Below, piece after piece: positions 53,843 to 61,729 of a stretch of 64,000 nucleotides of DNA. The position numbers and the translations under genes are program-made. Source of the stretch: Sphaerisporangium sp. TRM90804 (GTDB lineage Bacteria; Actinomycetota; Actinomycetes; Streptosporangiales; Streptosporangiaceae); contig NZ_JARWAC010000005.1 in the NCBI RefSeq assembly GCF_029846175.1, forward strand, positions 122,487 through 186,486. The letters are read 5' to 3'. How positions within the stretch are numbered: the stretch's first letter is position 1; every line of letters starts with the position of its first letter. The notes under the pieces were generated by a model. It had not been told where the DNA came from. It searched no databases and saw only the letters and a list, made by a program, of their open reading frames with translations.

Positions 53843-54711
53843 ACGACCCCCGCGAGCGCCCCGCGCATCCCGGCGCAGAGGACGGCCGTCCGTCCGGGCA
53901 CGACGGTCCGGCGGCCGAGGACGGCCGCCACGTCCCCGGCGGGCGCTCCGGCCCCGCCGGGGACGCCCCTGAGGGGCTCCCGGGCGACCTCCGGCCGGTC
54001 GGCTCCGGCGAGCCGCTCGTCGTCGTCGAGGGGGTGACCCGCGTCTACCGCACCGGGCCCAAGGAGGTCGTCGCGCTGCGCGACGTGTCGTTCGAGGCGT
54101 ATCCGGGCGAGCTCGTCACCATCCGGGGACGGTCGGGGTCGGGCAAGACGACGCTTCTCAACCAGATCGGCGGGCTCGACCGCCCCGACGGGGGACGGGT
54201 GGTCGTGGCCGGCCGGACGGTGACCGAGCTGCCCGAGGCGGGGCTGCTGGAGCTGCGGCGCGACGTGGTCGGGTACGTCTTCCAGGCGTTCGGCCTGATC
54301 CCGGTGCTGTCGGCGGCCGAGAACGTGGGCGTGCCGATGCGGCTCGCACGCACCCCCGTCCCCGAGCGGGAGCGGCGGGTCGCCATGCTGTTGTCGATGG
54401 TCGGCCTGGAGAAGCACGCGAACCAGCGGCCCTACGAGCTGTCGGGCGGCCAGCAGCAGCGGGTGGCGGTCGCCAGGGCGCTGGCCAACCGCCCGCGCCT
54501 GCTGATCGCCGACGAGCCGACCGGCCAGCTCGACTCGCAGACCGGGCGCCAGATCATGCTGCTCCTGCGCGCCGTGGTGCGCAGCGAGGGCGTCACGGCC
54601 CTGGTCGCGACGCACGACCCCGCCCTGCTGACGCTCTCGGACCGCACCCTCGAACTGCGCGACGGAGCGCTCGTCCCCGCCGAGCCCCAGCCCGCCGGCG
54701 TCACCGCGTAG
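53839..54711 (+). CDS. ABC transporter ATP-binding protein (second)
   Basis: A 290-residue ATPase. GTG 53839 overlaps the previous stop as GTGA. The first 55 residues are Gly/Asp/Pro-rich and probably disordered. Then Walker A GRSGSGKTT, signature LSGGQQQRVAVA and Walker B LLIADEPTGQLDS. It closes the four-gene exporter operon, and holA converges from the other side. With the first ATPase it would form the cytosolic motor pair. Confidence 0.93.
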   Translation: MNDPRERPAHPGAEDGRPSGHDGPAAEDGRHVPGGRSGPAGDAPEGLPGDLRPVGSGEPLVVVEGVTRVYRTGPKEVVALRDVSFEAYPGELVTIRGRSGSGKTTLLNQIGGLDRPDGGRVVVAGRTVTELPEAGLLELRRDVVGYVFQAFGLIPVLSAAENVGVPMRLARTPVPERERRVAMLLSMVGLEKHANQRPYELSGGQQQRVAVARALANRPRLLIADEPTGQLDSQTGRQIMLLLRAVVRSEGVTALVATHDPALLTLSDRTLELRDGALVPAEPQPAGVTA

Positions 54712-54844
54712 ACCGCCCACCTGGGGCCCGCTCCCCCGGCCGTCCCGGTGCGCGAACCCTCGCGGCAGCGGGGGTACGCGTCGCGGCGCCACCGCGCAGC
54801 CCGCCGGCCCGCGCGCGGAAGCCGGTGCGCGGGGGCGGGCCGGG

Positions 54845-55813
54845 CTACCGGCCGTTGCGGCTGGCGACGATCACGTGCACGGTGCGCTCCAGGGCGTAGG
54901 CGGGGTCGGTGCCGCCGCCCTTGACCTGCTCGTCGGCGACGGCGAGCGCCTGCATGGCGTGGGCGATGCCCTCCGGGCCCCAGCCGTTGAGCTGGCGCTT
55001 CACGCGGTCGATCTTCCAGGGGGGCATGCCCAGGTGGCTCGCGAGCTGCCCGCCCCTGAGGTTGCGCGGGGCGCTGCCCACCTTGGCGAGCGAGCGGACC
55101 CCCCCGGCCAGCGCGCTCACGAGCAGCACGGGCGCGACGCCGGTGCCGAGGGCCCAGCGGAGCTGCTCCAGCGCCTCGCCGAGCTTCCCCTCCACCGCCT
55201 TGTCGGCCACGGTGAAGCCGCTGACCTCCGCCCGGCCGCGGTGGTAACGGGCCACGGCGCCCTCGTCGATCGCCTTGCCGGGGGTGTCGAAGGCGAGCTG
55301 GCCGCACGCGGCGGCGAGCTCGCGCAGGTCGTTGCCGACCGCGTCCAGCAGCGCCTGGGCGGCGTCGGCGGTGATCGTGCGTCCCGCGTTCCGCATCTCG
55401 GCCCTGACGAAGTCGAGCCGCTCCCCCGCCTTGGTGAGCTTGGTGACGGTCACGACGGCGGCCCCGGCCTTCTTGACGCCGTCGACCAGGGCCTTGCCCT
55501 TCACCCCGCCGGGATGCACCAGGACGACCACGCAGTCGTCGGACGGCGACCCGGTGTAGGAGACGATCTCGGCGACCACGTCCTTGCCGAGGTCCTGCGC
55601 CGACCGGAACACCACGATCGAGCGGTCGCCGAACAGCGAGGGTGAGGCCAGGCGGGTCAGCTCGCCGTGCTCGACCTTGCCGCCGAACAGGTCGTGCACC
55701 TGGGCGCCGGGGTCGGCGGCGCGCACGGCCGCGACCAGCTCGCCCACCGCGCGGTCCGCGAGCAGTTCCTCGTCGCCGACCACCAGGGTCACAGGTGCTG
55801 GATCCGTCGCCAT
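54845..55813 (-). CDS. holA: DNA polymerase III subunit delta
   Basis: A 322-residue HolA with a clamp-loader fold: TLVVGDEELLADRAVGELV at the N-terminus, FRSAQDLGKDV, and C-terminal PPWKIDRVKRQLNGWGPEGI. It opens the beta clamp in the clamp loader. ATG 55813 is chosen because the frame upstream to 56110 is not HolA-like. In most actinobacteria comEC lies directly upstream; here 5.8 kb intervene. Confidence 0.95.
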   Translation of the reverse strand: MATDPAPVTLVVGDEELLADRAVGELVAAVRAADPGAQVHDLFGGKVEHGELTRLASPSLFGDRSIVVFRSAQDLGKDVVAEIVSYTGSPSDDCVVVLVHPGGVKGKALVDGVKKAGAAVVTVTKLTKAGERLDFVRAEMRNAGRTITADAAQALLDAVGNDLRELAAACGQLAFDTPGKAIDEGAVARYHRGRAEVSGFTVADKAVEGKLGEALEQLRWALGTGVAPVLLVSALAGGVRSLAKVGSAPRNLRGGQLASHLGMPPWKIDRVKRQLNGWGPEGIAHAMQALAVADEQVKGGGTDPAYALERTVHVIVASRNGR

Positions 55814-56439
55814 GCCAGCAGCATGCCACGTCCGCGCGGCCCGCCGGCAACCCGCGGCCCCGGCCGCCGGAACACCGCGTCGCGGCGCCGTACGGCCCGC
55901 ACGCCGATTCGGCTTTACCGCAAGATCCTTACAAGAAGCGGCACGCCGCTGATTTCCATGGCGAAAGCCGCGGCCGCGCGGCCTTACGGTCACAGATCGG
56001 ACACGGGTGCTGTGGCAACGCGATATCCGCGACAACCGCACTTTTCGACCCGTTGACGCGGCCGTAGCACGTATGTAACCTTTGGCCAACGCTATGCAAG
56101 ATTTTTGCAAATGGCTGTTCTATTTCTTCTCGTTCTCCGCAAGTTCTGGCTGGAGCGCACCGCGTCCGTGCATCCGCCCTGCCCCCATCCACGGAGGCCC
56201 CAGGTGATGTCGGCCTTGGCATTGCGCGGTCGGTCGCCCCCCGGCGCCCACGCTCGCGGCGTCTCCCCCGTCGTCCACGCCGACCGGCATGGTTCTCCCC
56301 CATGACCTGCACGGCGAGCCGGGCGGAGCCCGCGTGAGGCCCCAGCGAGTCGGTTCCCATCAGTAGTCGAGCGCGTCGTGCGGCACGGTCCCGGCCCGTC
56401 GCATCCCCCTGTCGTTCCAGACGAAAGATTGAGAACGCA
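55814..56439. other. 626-bp gene-free region between holA and the glucanase gene
   Basis: Divergent intergenic stretch. It holds a LacI-type operator candidate at 56095-56109 and presumably promoters for both genes. A 32-codon frame (MSALALRGRSPPGAHARG...) at about 56207-56305 has GGAGG upstream but no homology that I recognise and is probably chance. No RNA gene is seen. Confidence 0.5.
56095..56109. promoter_or_regulatory. LacI-type operator candidate upstream of the glucanase gene
   Basis: TGCAA-GATTT-TTGCA is a perfect 5-bp inverted repeat, extended by flanking A/T. Sites of the TTGCAA...TTGCAA class are used by actinobacterial MalR-type LacI regulators of alpha-glucan genes. It lies about 330 bases before an alpha-glucanase gene, so carbohydrate control is plausible; the regulator is not in the window. 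Confidence 0.4.
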
Positions 56440-59400
56440 ATGAGAGAGAAGCACGTGTTCAGGCTGGTCGCGAGCATGCTCACGGCCGGCCTGCTCGTCA
56501 TCACGGGGCTGGCCTTCCCGGCCTCGGCGGCGGGCCCCAACCTGGCGGCGGGAAAGGCCGCCTCCGCCAGCGGCCACTCCCAGAACTACGTGGCCGGCAA
56601 CGTGACCGACGGCAACCAGGGCACCTACTGGGAGAGCGTCAACAACGCCTTCCCGCAGTGGGTACAGGTCGACCTCGGCTCGGCGGTCTCCGTCAACCAG
56701 GTGATCCTGAAGCTCCCCGTCAGCCAGTGGGACACGCGGACGCAGACGCTGACCGTCCAGGGCAGCACCAACGGCACGAGCTTCTCCGGCATCGTGGCCT
56801 CGGCCGGGTACACCTTCAACCCGGCCACCAACAACACGGTGACGATCAACTTCGCCACGACCACCGCCCGGTACGTGCGCCTGCAGATCACCGGCAACAC
56901 CGGCTGGCCCGCCGGGCAGGTCTCCGAGTTCGAGGTCTACGGGCCCGTCTCCGGCGACTCGCAGTCGCCCTCGGCGCCGGCCAACCTGGCCTACACCCAG
57001 CCCGCCACCGGGCAGATCAGGCTCACCTGGAGCGCCTCCACCGACAACGTCGCCGTCACCGGTTACGACGTCTACGCCAACAACGTCCTGCGGACCAGCG
57101 TGGCCGGGAACGTCCTGACCTACACCGACAGCCAGCCCGCCAGCGCCACGGTCTCCTACTTCGTCAGGGCCAAGGACGCCGCGGGCAACATCTCAGCGGC
57201 GAGCAACACGGTCACGCGCACGGGCTCCTCGGGTGACACCGTGGCGCCGACCCAGCCGACCAACCTGGCCTACACCCAGCCGGCGACCGGGCAGATCAGG
57301 CTCACCTGGAGCGCCTCCACCGACAACGTCGCCGTCACCGGCTACGACGTGTACGCCAACAACACCCTCCGCGGCAGCGTGGCCGGGAACGTCCTGACCT
57401 ACACCGACAGCCAGCCCGCCAGCGCCACGGTCTCCTACTTCGTCAGGGCCAAGGACGCCGCGGGCAACATCTCGCCCTCCAGCAACACCGTCACGCGCAA
57501 CGGCTCGGGCGGCGGCGGCTCCAACCTGGCCGTCGGCAAGGCGATCACCGCGTCGTCGTCGGTGTTCACCTTCGTGGCCACCAACGCCAACGACAACAAC
57601 GTCGCGACGTACTGGGAGGGCGCGGGCGGCAGCTACCCGAACTCGCTGACCGTCCAGCTCGGCTCCAACGCCGACGTCGACTCGGTCGTCGTGAAGCTCA
57701 ACCCCGACAGCTCGTGGGGGCCGAGGACCCAGACCATCCAGGTCCTCGGCCGCGAGCAGGCCGCCTCGGGCTTCACCAGCCTGTCCGCCGCCACGCAGTA
57801 CAGCTTCAACCCGGCGAGCGGCAACACCGTGACGATCCCGGTCAGCGCCCGGGTCGCCGACGTGCAGCTACGGATCACCTCCAACTCCGGCGCGCCCGCC
57901 GGTCAGGTCGCCGAGTTCCAGGTCATCGGCGCCGCGGCCCCCAACCCCGACCTCACCATCACCGGCATGACGGCGTCCCCCTCCTCCCCGGTCGAGACCG
58001 ACTCGGTGACGCTCTCGGCCACGGTGCGCAACGGCGGCTCGTCCGGCTCCGGCGCGACGACCGTCAACTTCTACCTGGGCACCACCAGGGTCGGCACCGC
58101 GAACGTCGCCGCGCTGGCCGCGGGGGCGAGCGCCACCGTGTCGGCGAGCATCGGCACGCGTGACGCCGGCACCTACCCGCTGAGCGCCAAGGTCGACGAG
58201 TCCAACACCGTCATCGAGCAGAACGAGACCAACAACAGCTACACCAACCCGTCCTCGCTGGTCGTGCGGCCGGTCGACACCTCGGACCTGGTGGCGACCA
58301 CCACCTGGACGCCGAGCAACCCGGCGGTCGGCAACACCGTCACGTTCTCGGTCGCGATCAAGAACCAGGGCACCGTGGCCTCCGCGGGCGGCGCCCACGG
58401 CATCACGCTCACCGTGCTGAACGAGGCGGGCACGGCCGTGCGCACGCTGACCGGCTCCTACACCGGCACGCTGGCGCCCGGCGCCACCTCCAGCCCCGTC
58501 AACCTCGGGACCTGGACGGCCGCCAACGGCAAGTACACCGTCCGCACGGTGCTGGCCAACGACGCCAACGAGTTGCCGGTGAAGTACGCCAACAACACCA
58601 GCAACACCCCGTTCTTCGTCGGCCGCGGCGCGAACATGCCGTACGACATGTACGAGGCCGAGGACGGCACGGTCGGCGGCGGCGCCACCGTGGTCGGGCC
58701 CAACCGCGACATCGGCGACCCGGCCGGCGAGGCCTCCGGCCGCCGGGCGGTCACGCTGAACACCAACGGCGCCTACGTGGAGTGGACCACCAAGGCCAGC
58801 ACCAACACCCTGGTCACCCGGTTCTCCATCCCCGACGCGCCGGGCGGCGGCGGCATCAACTCGACGCTGAACATCTACGTGAACGGCACGTTCCTCAAGC
58901 CGATCAACCTGACCTCCAGGTACGCGTGGCTGTACGGCAACGAGACCGCGCCGGGCAACTCGCCGAGCGCCGGCGGGCCGCGTCACATCTACGACGAGGC
59001 CAACGTCATGCTCGGGACGACCGTCCCCGCGGGCAGCCGGATCCGCCTGCAGAAGGACCCGGCCAACAGCACCACCTACGCGATCGACTTCATCAACACC
59101 GAGCAGGTGTCGCCGATCGCCAACCCCGACGCGGCGAGGTACACCGCGCCGACCGGCTTCACCCACCAGGACGTGCAGAACGCGCTCGACCGGGTGCGCA
59201 TGGACACCACCGGCACCCTCGTCGGCGTCTACCTGCCGCCGGGTGACTACCAGACGGGCAGCAAGTTCCAGGTGTACGGCAAGGCGGTCAAGGTCGTCGG
59301 CGCCGGGCCCTGGTACAGCCGGTTCTACGCTCCGTCGGGCCAGGAGAACACCGACATCGGCTTCCGGGCGGAGGCGTCGGCGAACGGCTCGTCGTTCTCC

Positions 59401-60306
59401 GGCTTCTCCTACTTCGGGAACTACGTGACCCGGATCGACGGACCGGGCAAGGTGTTCGACTTCTCCAACGTGTCGAACATGGTGATCGACAACGTCTGGA
59501 ACGAGCACACGGTCTGCCTCTACTGGGGCGCGAACACCGACTACATCACGATCAAGAACTCCCGCATCCGCAACCTGTTCGCCGACGGCGTCAACATGAC
59601 GAACGGCAGCACGAACAACCTCGTCAGCAACAACGAGGCGCGGGCGACCGGCGACGACAGCTTCGCGCTGTTCTCGGCGATCGACGCGGGCGGTGCGGAC
59701 GAGAAGGACAACGTGTACGAGAACCTGACGGCGATCCTCCCCTGGCGCGCCGCCGGCCTGGCCGTGTACGGCGGTTACGCCAACACGTTCAGGAACATCT
59801 ACATCGCGGACACGCTGACCTACTCCGGCATCACCATCAGCTCGCTGGACTTCGGCTACGCGATGAACGGCTTCGGCGCCGACCCGCCCACCCGGTTCGA
59901 GAACATCTCGATCGTCCGGGCGGGCGGCCACTTCTGGGGCTCGCAGACGTTCCCCGGCATCTGGATCTTCTCGGCGTCCAAGGTGTTCCAGGGCATTCGC
60001 GTGACCAACGTGGACATCATCGACCCGACCTACAGCGGCATCATGTTCCAGACGAACTACGTGGGCGGCCAGCCGCAGTTCCCGGTCAAGGACACCATCT
60101 TCACGAACGTCTCGATCACCGGCGCCCGCAAGAGCGGCGACGCCTTCGACGCCAAGTCCGGCTTCGGCATCTGGGTCAACGAGATGCCCGAAGCCGGCCA
60201 GGGCCCGGCGGTCGGAACGGCGACGTTCAACGGCCTGAGACTGAGCAACAACGCCCAGGACATCAAGAACACCACCTCGACCTTCACCCTGGTCATCAAC
60301 CCGTAG
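56440..60306 (+). CDS. Secreted modular GH87-type alpha-1,3-glucanase (mycodextranase-like)
   Basis: A 1,288-residue exported enzyme. Signal peptide about 1-30 (cleavage after ASA). Discoidin/F5-8C (CBM32-like) domain about 31-165; two fibronectin-III-like domains about 175-262 and 268-355; second discoidin domain about 361-495; two CARDB-like domains about 502-605 and 612-720; a CBM35/6-like domain from about 733 (MYEAEDGTVGGG); catalytic right-handed beta-helix about 896-1288. D1049 (LFADGVNM), D1072 and D1073 (TGDDSFALF) match the Asp...Asp-Asp arrangement of GH87 enzymes, which hydrolyse alpha-1,3-glucan of fungal walls or mutan. GAAAG precedes the ATG. It is monocistronic and has a strong hairpin downstream. 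Family assignment is good; the exact glucan is not proven. Confidence 0.88.
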   Translation: MREKHVFRLVASMLTAGLLVITGLAFPASAAGPNLAAGKAASASGHSQNYVAGNVTDGNQGTYWESVNNAFPQWVQVDLGSAVSVNQVILKLPVSQWDTRTQTLTVQGSTNGTSFSGIVASAGYTFNPATNNTVTINFATTTARYVRLQITGNTGWPAGQVSEFEVYGPVSGDSQSPSAPANLAYTQPATGQIRLTWSASTDNVAVTGYDVYANNVLRTSVAGNVLTYTDSQPASATVSYFVRAKDAAGNISAASNTVTRTGSSGDTVAPTQPTNLAYTQPATGQIRLTWSASTDNVAVTGYDVYANNTLRGSVAGNVLTYTDSQPASATVSYFVRAKDAAGNISPSSNTVTRNGSGGGGSNLAVGKAITASSSVFTFVATNANDNNVATYWEGAGGSYPNSLTVQLGSNADVDSVVVKLNPDSSWGPRTQTIQVLGREQAASGFTSLSAATQYSFNPASGNTVTIPVSARVADVQLRITSNSGAPAGQVAEFQVIGAAAPNPDLTITGMTASPSSPVETDSVTLSATVRNGGSSGSGATTVNFYLGTTRVGTANVAALAAGASATVSASIGTRDAGTYPLSAKVDESNTVIEQNETNNSYTNPSSLVVRPVDTSDLVATTTWTPSNPAVGNTVTFSVAIKNQGTVASAGGAHGITLTVLNEAGTAVRTLTGSYTGTLAPGATSSPVNLGTWTAANGKYTVRTVLANDANELPVKYANNTSNTPFFVGRGANMPYDMYEAEDGTVGGGATVVGPNRDIGDPAGEASGRRAVTLNTNGAYVEWTTKASTNTLVTRFSIPDAPGGGGINSTLNIYVNGTFLKPINLTSRYAWLYGNETAPGNSPSAGGPRHIYDEANVMLGTTVPAGSRIRLQKDPANSTTYAIDFINTEQVSPIANPDAARYTAPTGFTHQDVQNALDRVRMDTTGTLVGVYLPPGDYQTGSKFQVYGKAVKVVGAGPWYSRFYAPSGQENTDIGFRAEASANGSSFSGFSYFGNYVTRIDGPGKVFDFSNVSNMVIDNVWNEHTVCLYWGANTDYITIKNSRIRNLFADGVNMTNGSTNNLVSNNEARATGDDSFALFSAIDAGGADEKDNVYENLTAILPWRAAGLAVYGGYANTFRNIYIADTLTYSGITISSLDFGYAMNGFGADPPTRFENISIVRAGGHFWGSQTFPGIWIFSASKVFQGIRVTNVDIIDPTYSGIMFQTNYVGGQPQFPVKDTIFTNVSITGARKSGDAFDAKSGFGIWVNEMPEAGQGPAVGTATFNGLRLSNNAQDIKNTTSTFTLVINP
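56981..57473 (+). repeat. Nearly identical duplicated FN3 modules
   Basis: 56981-57194 and 57260-57473 (214 bases each, offset 279) differ at only about ten positions, six of them clustered around the codons for NNVLRTS versus NNTLRGS. The rest is almost unchanged at synonymous sites, so the duplication is recent or has been homogenised. Confidence 0.9.
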
Positions 60307-60330
60307 CCCCGCCCTGGCCCCCAACCCACA

Positions 60331-60361
60331 GGGGTGGGACGGACGCCCTCCGTCCCACCCC
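60331..60361 (+). terminator. Hairpin after the glucanase gene
   Basis: GGGGTGGGACGGA pairs perfectly with TCCGTCCCACCCC (13 bp) around a 5-base loop, 25 bases past the stop. No T-run follows, as is common in high-GC actinobacteria. Probably the terminator of the glucanase gene. Confidence 0.72.
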
Positions 60362-60600
60362 GCCAGGCCTCACCGCCCGCCAGTGGCCCGACCGAGGATG
60401 ATCCCTCAGGCCACTGAGCGGGCGGCGCCCAATCACCCACCAACGGCCCTAAGAGATCAAGTCCGCCGAGGGGCGGGAACCCGCCATCACGGAGCGGTTA
60501 CCGCCGTCCCACTGCCAGGCCACTGGTTTCATCACCCGCCGGGAGCGTGAAGGTAAATCTTCAGGCCCCTGAGCAGGCCGCGAGCCGACCCCCGTAAGAA

Positions 60601-60630
60601 GTGCCGCCGGAGGATCCCCTCCGGCGGCAC
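60601..60630. terminator. Second perfect hairpin
   Basis: GTGCCGCCGGAGG pairs with CCTCCGGCGGCAC (13 bp) around ATCC. It stands alone about 295 bases past the glucanase stop. It could be a terminator for minus-strand readthrough or a structured RNA; no gene ends next to it. Confidence 0.4.
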
Positions 60631-60785
60631 TCGCGTCTGCAGGCCCGCCGCCCGGCACCACATGCCCGATATACACGGCGAATCCGCGCCGTAACTCCAC
60701 CGTAATGAACCTTCCACAGCCGCCCCGCCGCAGCTCACCACCCTCTTTCCGGCTCACCGCAGATCGCGCCGGGTGTGACCGGACG

Positions 60786-60817
60786 TGCAGTTGCAAGTCA
60801 TCGGCAATCCAACTGCA
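60786..60817. promoter_or_regulatory. Inverted repeat upstream of the zinc-ribbon gene
   Basis: TGCAGTTG and CAACTGCA are perfect 8-bp arms separated by 16 bases, ending 50 bases before the ATG. TTGCAAGT, a motif often found near small actinobacterial helix-turn-helix regulated genes, lies inside. Operator candidate. Confidence 0.35.
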
Positions 60818-60867
60818 GGTATCCTCGGGCAGTCTGAACACCACAAACAAAGGTGAGGTGAGACCCC

Positions 60868-61041
60868 ATGCTTTCCAGCCCGTCACGCCACAGCTGCCCA
60901 CGCTGCGGGGCGACCCTCGACGACGGCCCCGTCCTGTACAGGTGCGCCCCCTGCCGCCGCTCGATCTACGCCGCCGACCTCGACACCGACTTCCACACCC
61001 ACACCCCCCGCCCCGCAACCACCTCTCGCACAACCCGCTGA
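60868..61041 (+). CDS. Small zinc-ribbon protein
   Basis: A 57-residue protein: MLSSPSRHSCPRCGATLDDG, then VLYRCAPCRRSIYAADLDTD and a Thr/Arg-rich tail. CPRC and CAPC form a compact zinc ribbon. AGGTGAGG stands before the ATG at a good distance, and an inverted repeat lies upstream. Small ribbon proteins of this type occur widely in actinobacteria, but no function is known to me. It lies in the accessory segment between holA and comEC. Missing from ordinary length-filtered gene calls. Confidence 0.65.
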   Translation: MLSSPSRHSCPRCGATLDDGPVLYRCAPCRRSIYAADLDTDFHTHTPRPATTSRTTR

Positions 61042-61654
61042 CCACAGCCAGCCGCCCCGGCTCGCCCCAGGCCCCCCGACCAAGCCCCTGAGGCATCCAC
61101 CAGGGCAGGCATCCGGGCCGCCCACCCGCCGGAGCCTTCCACGGCACACTCACCGGCCCACCACGACCGTCGTCAAACGACCGTCCCGGCCCGGCCCGGC
61201 AAGACCGCCGCAGCGACCACCCGGTGGACGCGGGAGCACCAGCGCACTCACCGCCCCCTTGAGACGACCACCCGGCGGCCGTCCGGACCGTGACGGCGAC
61301 CCATCCGAAGGCGACCCACCCGGTGGACGCGCAATCATCGGCCCACGTCCTGGCCCCTTGCGACGACCACCGGGCGACCGTCCCGAGCCGTGACGGCGAG
61401 GTCGCCGGAGCGGCCGTCGGTGGACGCGAGAGCAACAGCGCACTCACCGCCCCCTTGAGACGACCACCGGGCGACCGCCCTGCGCCGAAACGGCAAGGCC
61501 GCCAAGGCGACCCATCCGAAGGCGACCCACCCGGTGGACGCGCAATCATCGGCCCACGTCCTGGCCCCTTGCGACGATCACGGGTGAACGTCCTGAGCTG
61601 CAACGGCACGGTCGCCGAAGCGCCCACCCGGTGCACGCGGGAGCACCAGCGCAC
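61042..61654. other. Non-coding stretch filled by comEC-derived repeats
   Basis: About 90 bases with no feature, then degenerate and clear copies of a repeat (61130-61729) descended from the comEC 3' end. Frames through it are by-products of the repeats. I see no promoter or RNA gene. Confidence 0.6.
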
Positions 61655-61729
61655 TCACCGGCCCCTTGAGACGATCACCAGTTGACCGTCCTGGGCTGTG
61701 ACGGCGAGGTCGCCGGAGCGGTCGGTTCG
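61130..61729. repeat. Array of 97-114-bp repeats derived from the 3' end of comEC
   Basis: Five clear units start at the GTGGACGCG-type motif: 61224 (99 bp), 61323 (97), 61420 (114), 61534 (97) and 61631 (99); a degenerate one precedes at about 61130. The last unit contains the comEC stop codon (61655-61657) and the final coding bases, and the next copy of the motif (61730) is inside comEC itself. Two types alternate: units 1, 3 and 5 carry GCACTCACCGCCCCCTTGAG, and units 2 and 4 carry CAATCATCGGCCCACGTCC. So the larger period is about 200 bp. Confidence 0.85.

Larger units (their letters stand above)
60307..60867. other. Gene-free stretch with two perfect hairpins
   Basis: 561 bases between the glucanase gene and the small zinc-ribbon gene. 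Two perfect GC-rich hairpins (60331-60361 and 60601-60630) and an inverted repeat just before the small gene are the only elements I can support. The long frames here run on from the downstream repeats and have no homology. Confidence 0.5.

Noticed and set aside
57868..60324. 818-codon minus-strand frame opposite the glucanase
   Set aside because: Antisense shadow of a well-supported secreted enzyme.
60449..61654. 401-codon minus-strand frame downstream of comEC
   Set aside because: It is produced by the repeat array and the hairpin region; repetitive Arg/Gly/Pro sequence, no start signal, no domain.
61130..61729. CRISPR array
   Set aside because: Units are 97-114 bp, contiguous, diverged along their full length and derived from comEC; there are no short constant repeats with unique spacers and no cas genes.
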